Origin: an uncultured Clostridia bacterium
GTDB taxonomy: Bacteria > Bacillota > Clostridia > Christensenellales > Pumilibacteraceae
DNA length: 64,000 bases
Direction of reading: 5' to 3'
NCBI GenBank assembly: GCA_934270565.1
Contig: CAKQPR010000003.1
Coordinates: 1 to 64,000 of the forward strand
Below, piece by piece: positions 27,926 through 36,565 of this stretch. Within the stretch, counting starts at the first letter, position 1, and the number at the start of each line of letters is the position of its first letter. Made by a program: the position numbers and the translations under genes. The notes beneath the pieces were generated by a model. That model was not told the DNA's origin. It was given only the letters and a program-made list of their open reading frames with translations, and did no database searches.

Positions 27926-29326
27926 TTGAGAAGTTTTTCGGAGTGGCTCGCGGGCGCGGGCGGCGCTACGGCGGCAATGGTAAGCGTTGCGGTGATGATG
28001 CTTTTCGGGTTCGGGTTTACGCGGATCACGAAGCTTCTGAAACTGCCGAACGTGACGGGTTACGTTCTCGCGGGGATCGTGATCGGACCGTACTGCCTCG
28101 ATATGATTCCGCCGTCGGTCATCGAGGGCACGGACTTTTTGTCCGATATCGCGCTGTCGTTTATCGCGTTCGGCGTGGGCGAGTTTTTCAGAATTTCCAC
28201 GCTCAGGCGGTGCGGCGGCAAGACTGTCGTAATCACACTGTTTGAAGCGCTCGCGGCTTCGGCGGCTGTTTTTGCGGTGTCGTTTTGGGCGCTCGGGCTC
28301 GACCTCGGATTTTCGCTCGTGCTTGCGGCGCTCGCTTCTGCGACGGCCCCCGCTTCGACGATGATGACGATCCGCCAGACCCGCGCCCGCGGCGAATTCG
28401 TGGACGTTCTGTTGCAGGTCGTGGCTTACGACGACGGCGTAAGTCTGGTCGCTTACGCGGCGGCGATCGCGGTCGTGGGAGCGCTGGGCGCGGCGGGCTC
28501 GGTAAGCGCGGGCAGCGTGCTTCTCCCCGTTCTTTATAATATCGCGGCGCTTGTTCTCGGCGCGGCGTTCGGGTTTCTGCTCAAAATTCTGCTCAATCAC
28601 CGCTCGACGGACAATCGGCTGATCGTTACGGTCGCGGTACTTTTCACATTCTGCGGAATTTGTGCCGCCGCCGGAACGTCGCCGCTTCTCGGGTGTATGG
28701 CGATGGGCGCGACGTATATCAACCTCACGGACGACAACAAGCTTTTCAAACAGCTGAACTATTTTTCGCCGCCGGTGCTATTGCTGTTTTTCGTGCGGTC
28801 GGGCGCGAATTTCAGGCTGGACGCGCTGTTCGATACGTCTACGCTCGTAGGGTCTGTGCCGCTCGCGCTCGTGAGCGCCGCGTATTTCGTGAGTCGTATC
28901 GCAGGTAAGTACGCGGGCGCGTTCGTCGGGTGCGCCGTCGCAAAAACTCAAAAACAAACCCGCAACTACCTCGGGTTTGCGCTCGTTCCGCAAGCGGGCG
29001 TTGCGATCGGACTAGCCGCGATCGGGGCGAGAACGCTTGGCGGGTCGCTCGGAACGGCGCTTAATACCGTAATTCTCGCTTCGAGCGTGCTTTACGAGCT
29101 GATCGGTCCCGCGTGCGCCAAATTCGCGCTGTTTAAGTCGGGCTCGATCCCGAAAAAAGAGGACAAACCCGACGAAACGAGCAAAAAACAGAGCGCGGAA
29201 AAGATAGGTGGGAAACCCGCAGAAAACGCGGAGTCGATTGAAGAAAAAGTCGCGGAAAATGTCGGAGAGACGGTCGGAAACGTCGGAAAAGCCGAAAATA
29301 TCGAAGAAAACGTCGGAAAAGGATAG
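27926..29326 (+). CDS. CPA2-family monovalent cation:proton antiporter (Kef/NapA type)
   Basis: A 466-residue membrane antiporter. About a dozen hydrophobic segments are seen. LPNVTGYVLAGIVIGPYCL and SFIAFGVGEFF are typical of the Na+/H+ exchanger fold; the crossover region is near SATAPASTMMTIRQ, and AYDDGVSLVAYAAAIA carries the paired acidic residues of CPA2 proteins. The TTG at 27926 is chosen because AGGAG lies six bases upstream; the longer GTG frame overlaps that site. No RCK domain follows. The last 60 residues are a hydrophilic repeat-like tail rich in ENxE and VGK/VGE. It probably exchanges Na+ or K+ for protons. Confidence 0.88.
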   Translation: MRSFSEWLAGAGGATAAMVSVAVMMLFGFGFTRITKLLKLPNVTGYVLAGIVIGPYCLDMIPPSVIEGTDFLSDIALSFIAFGVGEFFRISTLRRCGGKTVVITLFEALAASAAVFAVSFWALGLDLGFSLVLAALASATAPASTMMTIRQTRARGEFVDVLLQVVAYDDGVSLVAYAAAIAVVGALGAAGSVSAGSVLLPVLYNIAALVLGAAFGFLLKILLNHRSTDNRLIVTVAVLFTFCGICAAAGTSPLLGCMAMGATYINLTDDNKLFKQLNYFSPPVLLLFFVRSGANFRLDALFDTSTLVGSVPLALVSAAYFVSRIAGKYAGAFVGCAVAKTQKQTRNYLGFALVPQAGVAIGLAAIGARTLGGSLGTALNTVILASSVLYELIGPACAKFALFKSGSIPKKEDKPDETSKKQSAEKIGGKPAENAESIEEKVAENVGETVGNVGKAENIEENVGKG

Positions 29327-30160
29327 TATACCTTATGAGGTGAAAGGCCCGCCAGCGATTTAACAATCGTTAAAATCGCCACTTTCTAATGTCATTTCGA
29401 CCGAAGTGAGGACGATAGTCCGAACGCAGTGGAGAAATCCCCCGCGGAAGCCCGCCGCCTACCCCGCTGTTATTACATTTCCGACCTTATTTGTCGGCGC
29501 AGCCGACGGTAGGGCGGTTCGCCCTCGGACCGCCGCAATTCCGCGCAAGCGGACAATATCTTGCCTCCCTTGTGTAAAGGGCGCGACGCGGCGGTGCGAA
29601 GCACCGTAAAAACAGTCCTCAGGCGACTGTTTTTAGCCAAAGCGGCGAAGCAACTGTGTTGCGAGCCGGGGGTAGTTGCGAGTGGGAACACAGTGACCCG
29701 AGCAACGGTAGGATTGTTTTTATCGCAACTGTATTCCGTACAGTAACTTTACAATCCCCCACCCACCTGCGGTGGGAGCCCCCTTCCGCGCAATGTGGGC
29801 CTTATTATGTCCGCTTGCGCGGGCATTTTGGGCTGATCGTGTTCGATAGTTTTCGTTCCTGCTGTGGGGGATTTCTCGACTGCGCTCGAAATTACATCGT
29901 GTTCGCTTGGTTGGCGGCGGGGCGAGGGCGCCCCGCCCTACCGTGGCGATATTACGCCCGCCAAGGATTTGTCGTATACAAACAAACTACCTGCGGGCGG
30001 ACGAGGGCGTCCGCCCCTACTGCGCTCTATCGAAAGTAAGTACGGGGGTAGCCGACTTGCCCACAGGGGCTCCCTGCCATCGCCGACTTGCCCGCGGCGG
30101 TTCGTCGCCTTGTTGCCTACCGTAGTAACGTTTTTCGGGGCGCGGGCATATATTTATCGT
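29327..30160. repeat. Intergenic repeat island 10
   Basis: No gene supported. Contents include the TTTGTCGGCGCAGCCGACGG module near 29488, the GGTGCGAAGCACC plus AAAAACAGTC/GACTGTTTTT hairpin near 29593-29637, a stretch ACAATCCCCCACCC shared with 13.6 kb and 51.4 kb, the GGGGCGAGGGCGCCCCGCCC module near 29919, and the AAGTACGGGGGTAGCCGAC module near 30038. Confidence 0.85.
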
Positions 30161-31231
30161 ATGAAAATATGCGTTTATGCGATATGTAAAAACGAGGCGA
30201 AATTCGCCGAACGGTGGGTAAAATCGATGAGCGAAGCGGACGAAATCACCGTGCTTGACACGGGATCGACCGACGGAAGCGTTGAAAAACTTGCGGCGCT
30301 CGGGGTGCGGGTGAAAAGCGCGGTCGTTTCGCCGTGGCGGTTCGACGTCGCGCGGAATTTGTCGCTTGCGATGGTTGCCGAGGATGCGGACGTTTGCGTT
30401 TGCACCGACCTTGACGAGGTTTTCGAGCCGAAATGGCGCGAAAAGATAGAAAAAGCTTGGAAAGCGGGCGTTACGCGCGGGCGGTATCGTTACGTCTGGT
30501 CGCACGACGGCGAGCGCGCGGGCGTGGAATTTCTGGCGGATAAGATCCACGCGCGGCGCGGGTATCGCTGGATAAACCCCGTTCACGAGGTGATCGTGCC
30601 CGACGGCGCGGAGAAATCGGCGGTTATCGACGGGCTCACGCTTCACCATTACCCCGATCCGAGCAAGTCGCGCGCGGCGTATCTGCCGCTTCTCGAGCTT
30701 GCGGTGAGCGAGGACCCGAACAACGACCGCAACGCGCACTACCTCGGCAGGGAATATTATTTCCGCGGAATGTACGACAAGGCGATAAAGGAGCTTAGCC
30801 GACACCTTGCCTTGCCGTCGGCGGTCTGGCGCGAGGAGCGAGCCGCTTCGATGCGGTATATCGCCGCGAGCTACCGCGCGCTCGGGAATTCGCCCGAAGC
30901 CGAAAAATGGTATGTGCGCGCGTACCTCGAAAGCCCCGACAGTCGCGAACCGGCGTTCGATTACGCCCGAATGCTGTACGCCGAGGGGAATTATGCCGGC
31001 GCGGTTTTCTGGATAAATAAAGCGCTCGCCGTCACCGTGCGATCGCTCAGCTATATTTCGTCGCCCGAAGCGTGGGGCGCGGCGCCTTACGATATTCTCG
31101 CGCTGAGTTTGTTTGCGCTCGGAAGCTACGACGACGCCGCAAAAGCAGGGAAACGCGCGCTCGAACTCGCGCCCGACGACGAACGATTGAAAAGCAATCT
31201 TTATTTCTACGAGGAAAAAACCAAAGGGTGA
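30161..31231 (+). CDS. Family 2 glycosyltransferase with TPR-like C-terminal repeats (SunS-related)
   Basis: A 356-residue cytosolic protein. Residues 1-230 are a GT-A domain: ICVYAICKNEAKFAERWVKS, VLDTGSTDGS, then the divalent-metal DxD motif as CTDLDEVF. VHEVIVPDG and LHHYPDPSKSR are conserved in SunS-like transferases. Residues 235-350 carry tetratricopeptide-like helical pairs (DKAIKELSRHLAL, EAEKWYVRAYLESP, DDAAKAGKRALEL). The ATG at 30161 is chosen on homology; the longer frame reads through repeat DNA, and no strong ribosome-binding site is visible. Relatives glycosylate peptides or cell-surface material; the acceptor here is unknown. Confidence 0.85.
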   Translation: MKICVYAICKNEAKFAERWVKSMSEADEITVLDTGSTDGSVEKLAALGVRVKSAVVSPWRFDVARNLSLAMVAEDADVCVCTDLDEVFEPKWREKIEKAWKAGVTRGRYRYVWSHDGERAGVEFLADKIHARRGYRWINPVHEVIVPDGAEKSAVIDGLTLHHYPDPSKSRAAYLPLLELAVSEDPNNDRNAHYLGREYYFRGMYDKAIKELSRHLALPSAVWREERAASMRYIAASYRALGNSPEAEKWYVRAYLESPDSREPAFDYARMLYAEGNYAGAVFWINKALAVTVRSLSYISSPEAWGAAPYDILALSLFALGSYDDAAKAGKRALELAPDDERLKSNLYFYEEKTKG

Positions 31232-31825
31232 TAAGAGCGCGAGGCGGCTCGCCGACGGGCGGGTATTCGAGTTGTACCGTTCCACCACGTTCGCATTCGC
31301 TCCCGCGAGATCCTTACGACTGCGCGCTTCGCGCTCCGCTCAGGATGACGAGGCGAAACATCGTTCCGCAAGGTTTGCGGGCGGACGAGGGCGCCCCGCC
31401 CTACCGAGGCGTGGGACGTATTCCAAACAAACACTTGCCCACGGGGGCTCGCCGTCGGGCGGACGAGGAACGCCCCTACCTGTTCTCTCAAACGCTACGG
31501 AAGTTCGCCGATGCCCTCTCTACCACAATCTTTTTCGACTTTTAAAGCGTTGCGGGGTCTGGGACACAGTCGCAAGGCGGTGAGCCACCGCGGGCGAGTA
31601 TTTTGGGCTTAGTACCGTTCCGCTAAGTCCGTGTTCGCTCCCGCGAGATCCTTACGACTGCGCGCTTCGCGCTCCGCTCAGGATGACGAAACAAAGTACC
31701 GTTTCGCAAGGTTGGCGGGCGGACGAGGGCGTCCGCCCCTACCACGCTCTACCGAAAGTAAATACGGGCATCGCCGACTTGCCCGCAGGGGCTCCCTGCC
31801 CATAGCGGTAGCGCGTGCAGCGAGC
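31232..31825. repeat. Intergenic repeat island 11
   Basis: No gene supported. It has two copies of the GAGCGGAGCGCGAAGCGCGC palindrome family in inverse orientation (near 31317 and 31656), several GGGCGGACGAGG modules, and the GCGTTGCGGGGTCTGGGACA module near 31548. Confidence 0.85.
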
Positions 31826-32470
31826 TTAGTGTTCCGGACCGATCTGGACGAGTGAGCGGATTTTCAGCCCGCCGGACGACGAGCCGAACGTTTTCGCGGC
31901 GAAGCGGCGGGATTTTTTGCGCGTAACGAACGAGTTTACGGGCACGGTGACGGCGCGGTCGCCGTCGTAATACCGCACTGCCGAGCCGCGCGGCACGAAC
32001 CTGTAATCGGCGACGGACACAAACACGTTGAAATATTTGCTCAGCCGTTTTACGAGCGAAAGCAGTTTTTTGCGGTTTTTCGGGCAGAAAAGCAGCGAAT
32101 CGAACCGCAAAAACACTTCCCGCACCGACATATCGTAAGAGGCGAGGAATTGCACCGAGCGGAAATCGATCGGATCGAGTGTGCCGAGGCGGCGTTTAAG
32201 CCCGATTTTTACGCCGAAAAGCCGCGCGTAGTATCGGGTTTCGTCGTCGCGGATTCTGCGCCCGAGCGCCGTCGAGCGGTTGTAGGAAACGTATTCGAGC
32301 ACGCTCATATTCCCGAACGGAATTTCGCCCGTGGCGGCGTACCTCACTCCGTCCGAAACGGACGAAAACAAAACTTCGTCGTCGTTGAGGTTCAAAGCCT
32401 CGCGGCGCTCGCCCGCGGCGGCGAATTCTTTTTCGATAAGGGCTCTGTCGCCCAGACAATAAACGATCAT
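31826..32470 (-). CDS. Unrecognised 214-residue protein, possibly a degenerate ABC ATPase
   Basis: Not recognised. The ATG follows AGGAGA and the frame is intact. The order of some segments recalls an ABC ATPase: NMSVLEYVSYNR resembles the 'LTVxENV' region, RLGTLDPIDFRSVQFLASYD sits where the LSGGQ helix would be, FDSLLFCPKN where Walker B would be, and FVSVADYRF where the H-loop would be. Walker A and the LSGGQ residues are missing, so it could not hydrolyse ATP by the normal route. The C terminus is basic. It stands alone between two repeat islands. The comparison is an inference from pattern order only. Confidence 0.45.
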   Translation of the reverse strand: MIVYCLGDRALIEKEFAAAGERREALNLNDDEVLFSSVSDGVRYAATGEIPFGNMSVLEYVSYNRSTALGRRIRDDETRYYARLFGVKIGLKRRLGTLDPIDFRSVQFLASYDMSVREVFLRFDSLLFCPKNRKKLLSLVKRLSKYFNVFVSVADYRFVPRGSAVRYYDGDRAVTVPVNSFVTRKKSRRFAAKTFGSSSGGLKIRSLVQIGPEH

Positions 32471-33290
32471 TACGGTGTTCTCCTCGTTTTTTGAAGATTA
32501 TCGACCGTTTGCGGTTTTTTATACCACAAAAAAGTAGATGGGGGAAGCAGGGAGCGTTTTGGGGTTGTCCGCCGATAACGATACTGCAATAATGTTTTCG
32601 ACCTTATTTGTCGGCGAAGCCGACGGTAGGGCGGTTCGCCCTCGGACCGCCGACAGGGAACCCCTGCGGGCAAGTTATTTAAAGCGTACCTTTCCTCAAA
32701 AATCGTATTCGCTCCCGCCTTGGTCTCGACTACGCTCGAGATGACATCGTGTACGTTTGGTTTTTATAAGGTTAATGTGAATTCGACCTTATAAGGCTTC
32801 CCCCTTGGGGGAAGCTGTCGCGCGGCGACTGATGAGGAGTTGTTTTTTTCGTTACGCTTGTCATAGCCCGACCCCTCATTCGTCACTCGGATCGCTACGC
32901 TCACACTCGTGCCACCTCCCAGCTCGTAGCATAGCTACTTCGCCGCTTTGGCTAAAAACAGTCCCCTGTGGACTGTTTTTACGGTGCTTCGCACCGCCGC
33001 GTCGCGCCCCCCTCGGGGGAAGGCAAAATATTGTTCGTTTGTTCGGAATTGCGGGCGGACGAGGGCGTCCGCCCCTACTGCGCTTTAACAAACGTTATAA
33101 TTGCCACTATTTAACGTCATTTCGACCGAAGCGAACGGCGTAGCCGTAAGCGTAGCGGAGAAATCCCCCGCGGAAGTCAGCCGAGTAAGCCCCCGTTAAT
33201 ACTTTTTCGACCTTATTTGTCGGCGAAGCCGACGGTAGGGCGGTTCGCCGAAGCCGCGTTAAGAAAATTTCGCGGGACGGGTGCGAAAAC
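32471..33290. repeat. Intergenic repeat island 12
   Basis: No gene supported. Modules include two TTTGTCGGCGAAGCCGACGG copies (near 32607 and 33217), the large element's TGATGAGGAGTTG/CGACCCCTCATTC arms near 32830-32882, the AAAAACAGTC/GACTGTTTTT hairpin with GGTGCTTCGCACC near 32953-32996, and a GGGCGGACGAGGGCGTCC module near 33053. Confidence 0.85.
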
Positions 33291-33292
33291 GC

Positions 33293-33321
33293 TTGCTAAA
33301 CGGAGCGATTTCGGGTATAAT
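33293..33321 (+). promoter_or_regulatory. Promoter of the HPr-like gene
   Basis: TTGCTA (33293-33298), 17-nt spacer, TATAAT (33316-33321), immediately after repeat island 12. Confidence 0.7.
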
Positions 33322-33355
33322 GGAGTTACGATATGTATCAGGGAGGATATTATTT

Positions 33356-33586
33356 ATGAAATCGGTTAAAATTTCGCTCGGACTTGCGGAAAGCGTTAAA
33401 AAATTCGTTGCCATCGTAGGCAAATACCCCTACGACATCGACCTTCGCAGCGGCAGATTCGTGATCGACGCGAAGTCGCTTCTCGGCATTTTCAGCCTCG
33501 ACCTCAGCAAGCCCGTCGTTCTCGAAGTTCATTCGGACGATTGCGACGCGCTTCTTGCCGACCTTAAAGACTACATTGTAGACTAA
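33356..33586 (+). CDS. HPr-fold protein lacking the catalytic histidine (Crh-like)
   Basis: A 76-residue protein with GGAGG nine bases before its ATG. Its length and pattern match the PTS phosphocarrier HPr: a first strand VKISLG, a helix, KYPYDIDL, and AKSLLGIFSL aligning with the HPr segment around Ser46. The serine is kept (S41 here), but the His15 loop (GxHARP) is replaced by GLAES and no histidine is near it. It therefore cannot carry phosphate for sugar uptake but could be a target of a serine kinase, as Crh is in Bacillus. It is monocistronic, with its own promoter and terminator. Confidence 0.75.
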   Translation: MKSVKISLGLAESVKKFVAIVGKYPYDIDLRSGRFVIDAKSLLGIFSLDLSKPVVLEVHSDDCDALLADLKDYIVD

Positions 33587-33605
33587 CGTAAGCAAGTTTA
33601 ACTCT

Positions 33606-33635
33606 GCCCCGATAGCTCGTCGGGGCGATTTTTTT
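33606..33635 (+). terminator. Intrinsic terminator of the HPr-like gene
   Basis: GCCCCGA (33606-33612) pairs with TCGGGGC (33620-33626), followed by GATTTTTTT. Confidence 0.88.
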
Positions 33636-33723
33636 AGCGATTTTCGGTAGGTTTTCACCGTTTTTCGCGATAAAAACCCGAAAAAAGACAAAAAACGACG
33701 TAAATTCGCATAAAAGGATAATT

Positions 33724-35100
33724 ATGGACGAAACGGGACAGCTCGAAAAAAACGACGTTATCGAAACGGATATCGCGTCGTTCGGTATGGAAGGCGAAGG
33801 CGTTGCGCGGATAGACGGCAAAGCCGTTTTTATTCGCGGGGCGATCCGCGGCGAACGTGTGCGGGCAAAGATCATCGCGACCCGACCGAAGTTCGACGTC
33901 GGGCTTTTGCAGACGGTTATTACGCCCTCGCCCGACCGCGCCGAGCCCGTTTGTCCGGTGTACGGCAAGTGCGGCGGGTGCGATCTTCAGCACCTTACCT
34001 ACCCCGCTCAGCTCGAATTCAAGCGCGAGCGCGTTTCGGACGCTCTGAGAAAAATCGGCGGGTTCGAAATCGCCGTCGCTATGCCCGTGCCGAGCGCGTT
34101 TACCTACCGCTATCGCAACAAAATTTCGTTGCCGGTACGCGAAACGGGCGGAAAACTCAAAATCGGCCTGTTCGCGAAAAGCTCGCACCGCATAGTCGAA
34201 ACGCCCGACTGTTTTCTTCAGCCCGAATGGAACGCGCGGCTTGCTCCCGCGCTTCGAGAGTTTATGGAACGCGGCAGACTTAAGGGCTACGACGAGGAAA
34301 ACGATACCGGCGATATACGGCACGTTGTCGCGCGCGAGGCGGGCGGAAGGCTGACGATTACCGTCGTTGCGACCCGCGAAATCCCCGTAAAAGGGCTGAA
34401 AGAGGCGTTTTCGGGCGTTTTTCCGCGCATTTCGGTGTATCTGAACGTGAATACCAAGCGCAGTAACGTTATTCTCGGCAAGAAGTGGATCGCGGTTTAT
34501 TGCGACCCCGAACCGACCGTTATCGATGGGCTGAAAACGGACGTTCACCCCGCGGGATTCTTTCAGGTGAACGACGACGTTCGCGAAAAACTCTATGCGC
34601 ACGTTGCCGATCTCTGCGACGGCGCGGTTGCGATCGAAGCGTATTCGGGTGCGGGGCTTCTGAGCGCTCGTCTCGCCAAAAAAGCTGCGCGCGTTTACGG
34701 CATCGAACTCAATCCGCAGTCGCACGAAGCCGCGCTCAGACTCTGCCGCGACAATAATATTACGAATTTCACGCCCGTGCTCGGCGACGTGGGCGAAAAA
34801 CTCGGCGAAGTTCTGAAAGAGGCCGCCGCCGAAAACGAAAAGAATCACGGCGTCGGGAACAAGGAAACTTTTATCGTGCTCGACCCGCCGCGAACGGGCA
34901 TTTCCGCCGAAGCCGCGGCTACTCTCGCCTCTTCCGGCGCGGACAATATCGTGTACGTCAGCTGTAACCCGCCCACTCTCGCCCGCGACGCGCGGATCAT
35001 TGCGGACGGCGGCTACGAGCTTATCGAGGTTCAACCGTTCGATATGTTCCCCGAAACGTCCAACCTCGAAACCGTCGCGGTTTTCAGACGGAAAAATTAA
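33724..35100 (+). CDS. rlmD: 23S rRNA (uracil-C5)-methyltransferase, RumA/RlmD type
   Basis: A 458-residue SAM-dependent RNA methyltransferase. An N-terminal TRAM domain spans about residues 10-70. The [4Fe-4S] cluster motif is CPVYGKCGGCDLQHL. The Rossmann part has EAYSGAGLLSARLA, and the catalytic region reads VLDPPRTG and VYVSCNPPTLARD with the nucleophilic cysteine. The family includes RlmD, RlmCD and TrmA-like enzymes, which cannot be told apart here, so the target uridine is uncertain. AAAGGA precedes the ATG. Confidence 0.9.
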   Translation: MDETGQLEKNDVIETDIASFGMEGEGVARIDGKAVFIRGAIRGERVRAKIIATRPKFDVGLLQTVITPSPDRAEPVCPVYGKCGGCDLQHLTYPAQLEFKRERVSDALRKIGGFEIAVAMPVPSAFTYRYRNKISLPVRETGGKLKIGLFAKSSHRIVETPDCFLQPEWNARLAPALREFMERGRLKGYDEENDTGDIRHVVAREAGGRLTITVVATREIPVKGLKEAFSGVFPRISVYLNVNTKRSNVILGKKWIAVYCDPEPTVIDGLKTDVHPAGFFQVNDDVREKLYAHVADLCDGAVAIEAYSGAGLLSARLAKKAARVYGIELNPQSHEAALRLCRDNNITNFTPVLGDVGEKLGEVLKEAAAENEKNHGVGNKETFIVLDPPRTGISAEAAATLASSGADNIVYVSCNPPTLARDARIIADGGYELIEVQPFDMFPETSNLETVAVFRRKN

Positions 35101-35111
35101 GATTTACGACA

Positions 35112-35144
35112 AAAAGGCTCACGTCTCATAGGCGTGAGCCTTTT
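35112..35144. terminator. Bidirectional terminator between rlmD and argH
   Basis: AAAAGGCTCACG (35112-35123) pairs perfectly with CGTGAGCCTTTT (35133-35144). The A-run and T-run let it serve both converging units. Confidence 0.9.
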
Positions 35145-35167
35145 AACAATATGTTCTTATTTTCGGA

Positions 35168-36565
35168 TTACTTATTTTCGGCGAGCGTGGCACGGACGAA
35201 AGAGAGTTGATTTTCGACCGATTCGTAACTCGTCGAACCTTTTGATATGCGTTTTTTAACGCACGTTTCGGGCTCGATTTCTTCGTAGAGGTCTTTTTCG
35301 AACAGGTCGGAATAAGCTTTGTATTCGCTGAGCCGCACGTCTTCGAGCGTAATTCCGCGCTTTACGCACTCGCCCACGATCGATCCGACGGTTTTGTAAG
35401 CCGTGCGGAAAGGCATGCCTTTTTTCGTTAGGTAATCGGCAAGATCGGTAGCGTTTATAAATCCTTTTTTGCACGCCGCAAGCATATTCGCGGGGATCGA
35501 CTTCATCGTCGCGACCATAGGAGCGGCAACGTCGAGACATTTTATTACGGTGTCGATCGCGTCGAAAATCGACTCCTTATCCTCCTGCATATCCTTGTTG
35601 TACGCGAGAGGCAAGCCTTTGAGAACGGTGAGCGTTCCCATAAGATCGCCGTAAACTCTGCCCGTTTTGCCGCGCATAAGTTCCGCCATATCGGGGTTCT
35701 TTTTTTGAGGCATTATGGACGAGCCCGTGGAGAACGCGTCGCTGAGCTCGACGAATTTGAATTCCCAACTCGACCAGAGCACGATTTCTTCGCCGAGGCG
35801 CGAGAGGTGCGTCATTATCAGCGAGTACGCGGCGAGAAGTTCGACGCAATAGTCGCGATCGGATACGCCGTCAAGCGAGTTGAGGCACGCGCCGCCGGTA
35901 AATCCGAGTTTTTCGGCAACGTAGTCGCGGTCGGTTGCATAGGTCGTTCCTGCAAGCGCGCAGCTGCCGAGCGGGCAAACGTTAAGGCGTTTTATCGCGT
36001 CGTTTAATCTGTCCGCGTCGCGCAAAAACATCATACAGTAGCATAGCAGATGATGCGCGAACGTAATCGGCTGAGCGCGTTGAAGGTGCGTATACCCCGG
36101 CATAACCGAATTGCGGTTTTCGTCCGCCTTGTCGGCGAGCGCTGATATAAGAATGAACAGTTTTTTGCGGATTTCTCCGGTTTTTTCGCGGACGTACAGC
36201 CTCAGATCGAGCGCGACCTGATCGTTACGGCTGCGGGCGGTATGAAGTCGCTTGCCCGCGTCCCCGACACGTTTGGTAAGTTCCGCTTCGACAAACGTGT
36301 GAATATCCTCGGCGGTCGGATCGAACGAAAGACTACCCGAATTAAGGTCGGAAAGTATGGCGGTAAGCCCGTTTTGTATCGCTTTGCCGTCCTCTTCGGT
36401 CAGAATCCCGCATTCTACGAGCATTTCGGCGTGGGCGAGCGAGCCTTCTATGTCCTGCGCGTACATCTTGCCGTCGAAACTTATCGACGAATTGAAGTCG
36501 TCCGCGACTGAAGCACGTTCGCCGGAAAACCTGCCCGCCCAGAGCTTGTTATCAGTTTTTGCCAT
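35168..36565 (-). CDS. argH: Argininosuccinate lyase
   Basis: A 465-residue cytosolic enzyme that splits argininosuccinate into arginine and fumarate. The superfamily signature GSSIMPQKKNPD is present, as are HTARSRNDQV and GYTHLQRAQP. Length is normal. It starts inside the last codons of argG (14-bp overlap) with AAGG before the ATG, so it is the last gene of a five-gene unit: binding protein, permease, ATPase, argG, argH. Confidence 0.98.
   Translation of the reverse strand: MAKTDNKLWAGRFSGERASVADDFNSSISFDGKMYAQDIEGSLAHAEMLVECGILTEEDGKAIQNGLTAILSDLNSGSLSFDPTAEDIHTFVEAELTKRVGDAGKRLHTARSRNDQVALDLRLYVREKTGEIRKKLFILISALADKADENRNSVMPGYTHLQRAQPITFAHHLLCYCMMFLRDADRLNDAIKRLNVCPLGSCALAGTTYATDRDYVAEKLGFTGGACLNSLDGVSDRDYCVELLAAYSLIMTHLSRLGEEIVLWSSWEFKFVELSDAFSTGSSIMPQKKNPDMAELMRGKTGRVYGDLMGTLTVLKGLPLAYNKDMQEDKESIFDAIDTVIKCLDVAAPMVATMKSIPANMLAACKKGFINATDLADYLTKKGMPFRTAYKTVGSIVGECVKRGITLEDVRLSEYKAYSDLFEKDLYEEIEPETCVKKRISKGSTSYESVENQLSFVRATLAENK

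Noticed and set aside
30017..31288. A 423-codon minus-strand frame over the glycosyltransferase
   Set aside because: Shadow frame; the plus-strand protein has coherent GT-A and TPR motifs.
33655..35034. A 459-codon minus-strand frame over rlmD
   Set aside because: It is antisense to a clear methyltransferase gene and shows no recognisable motif.
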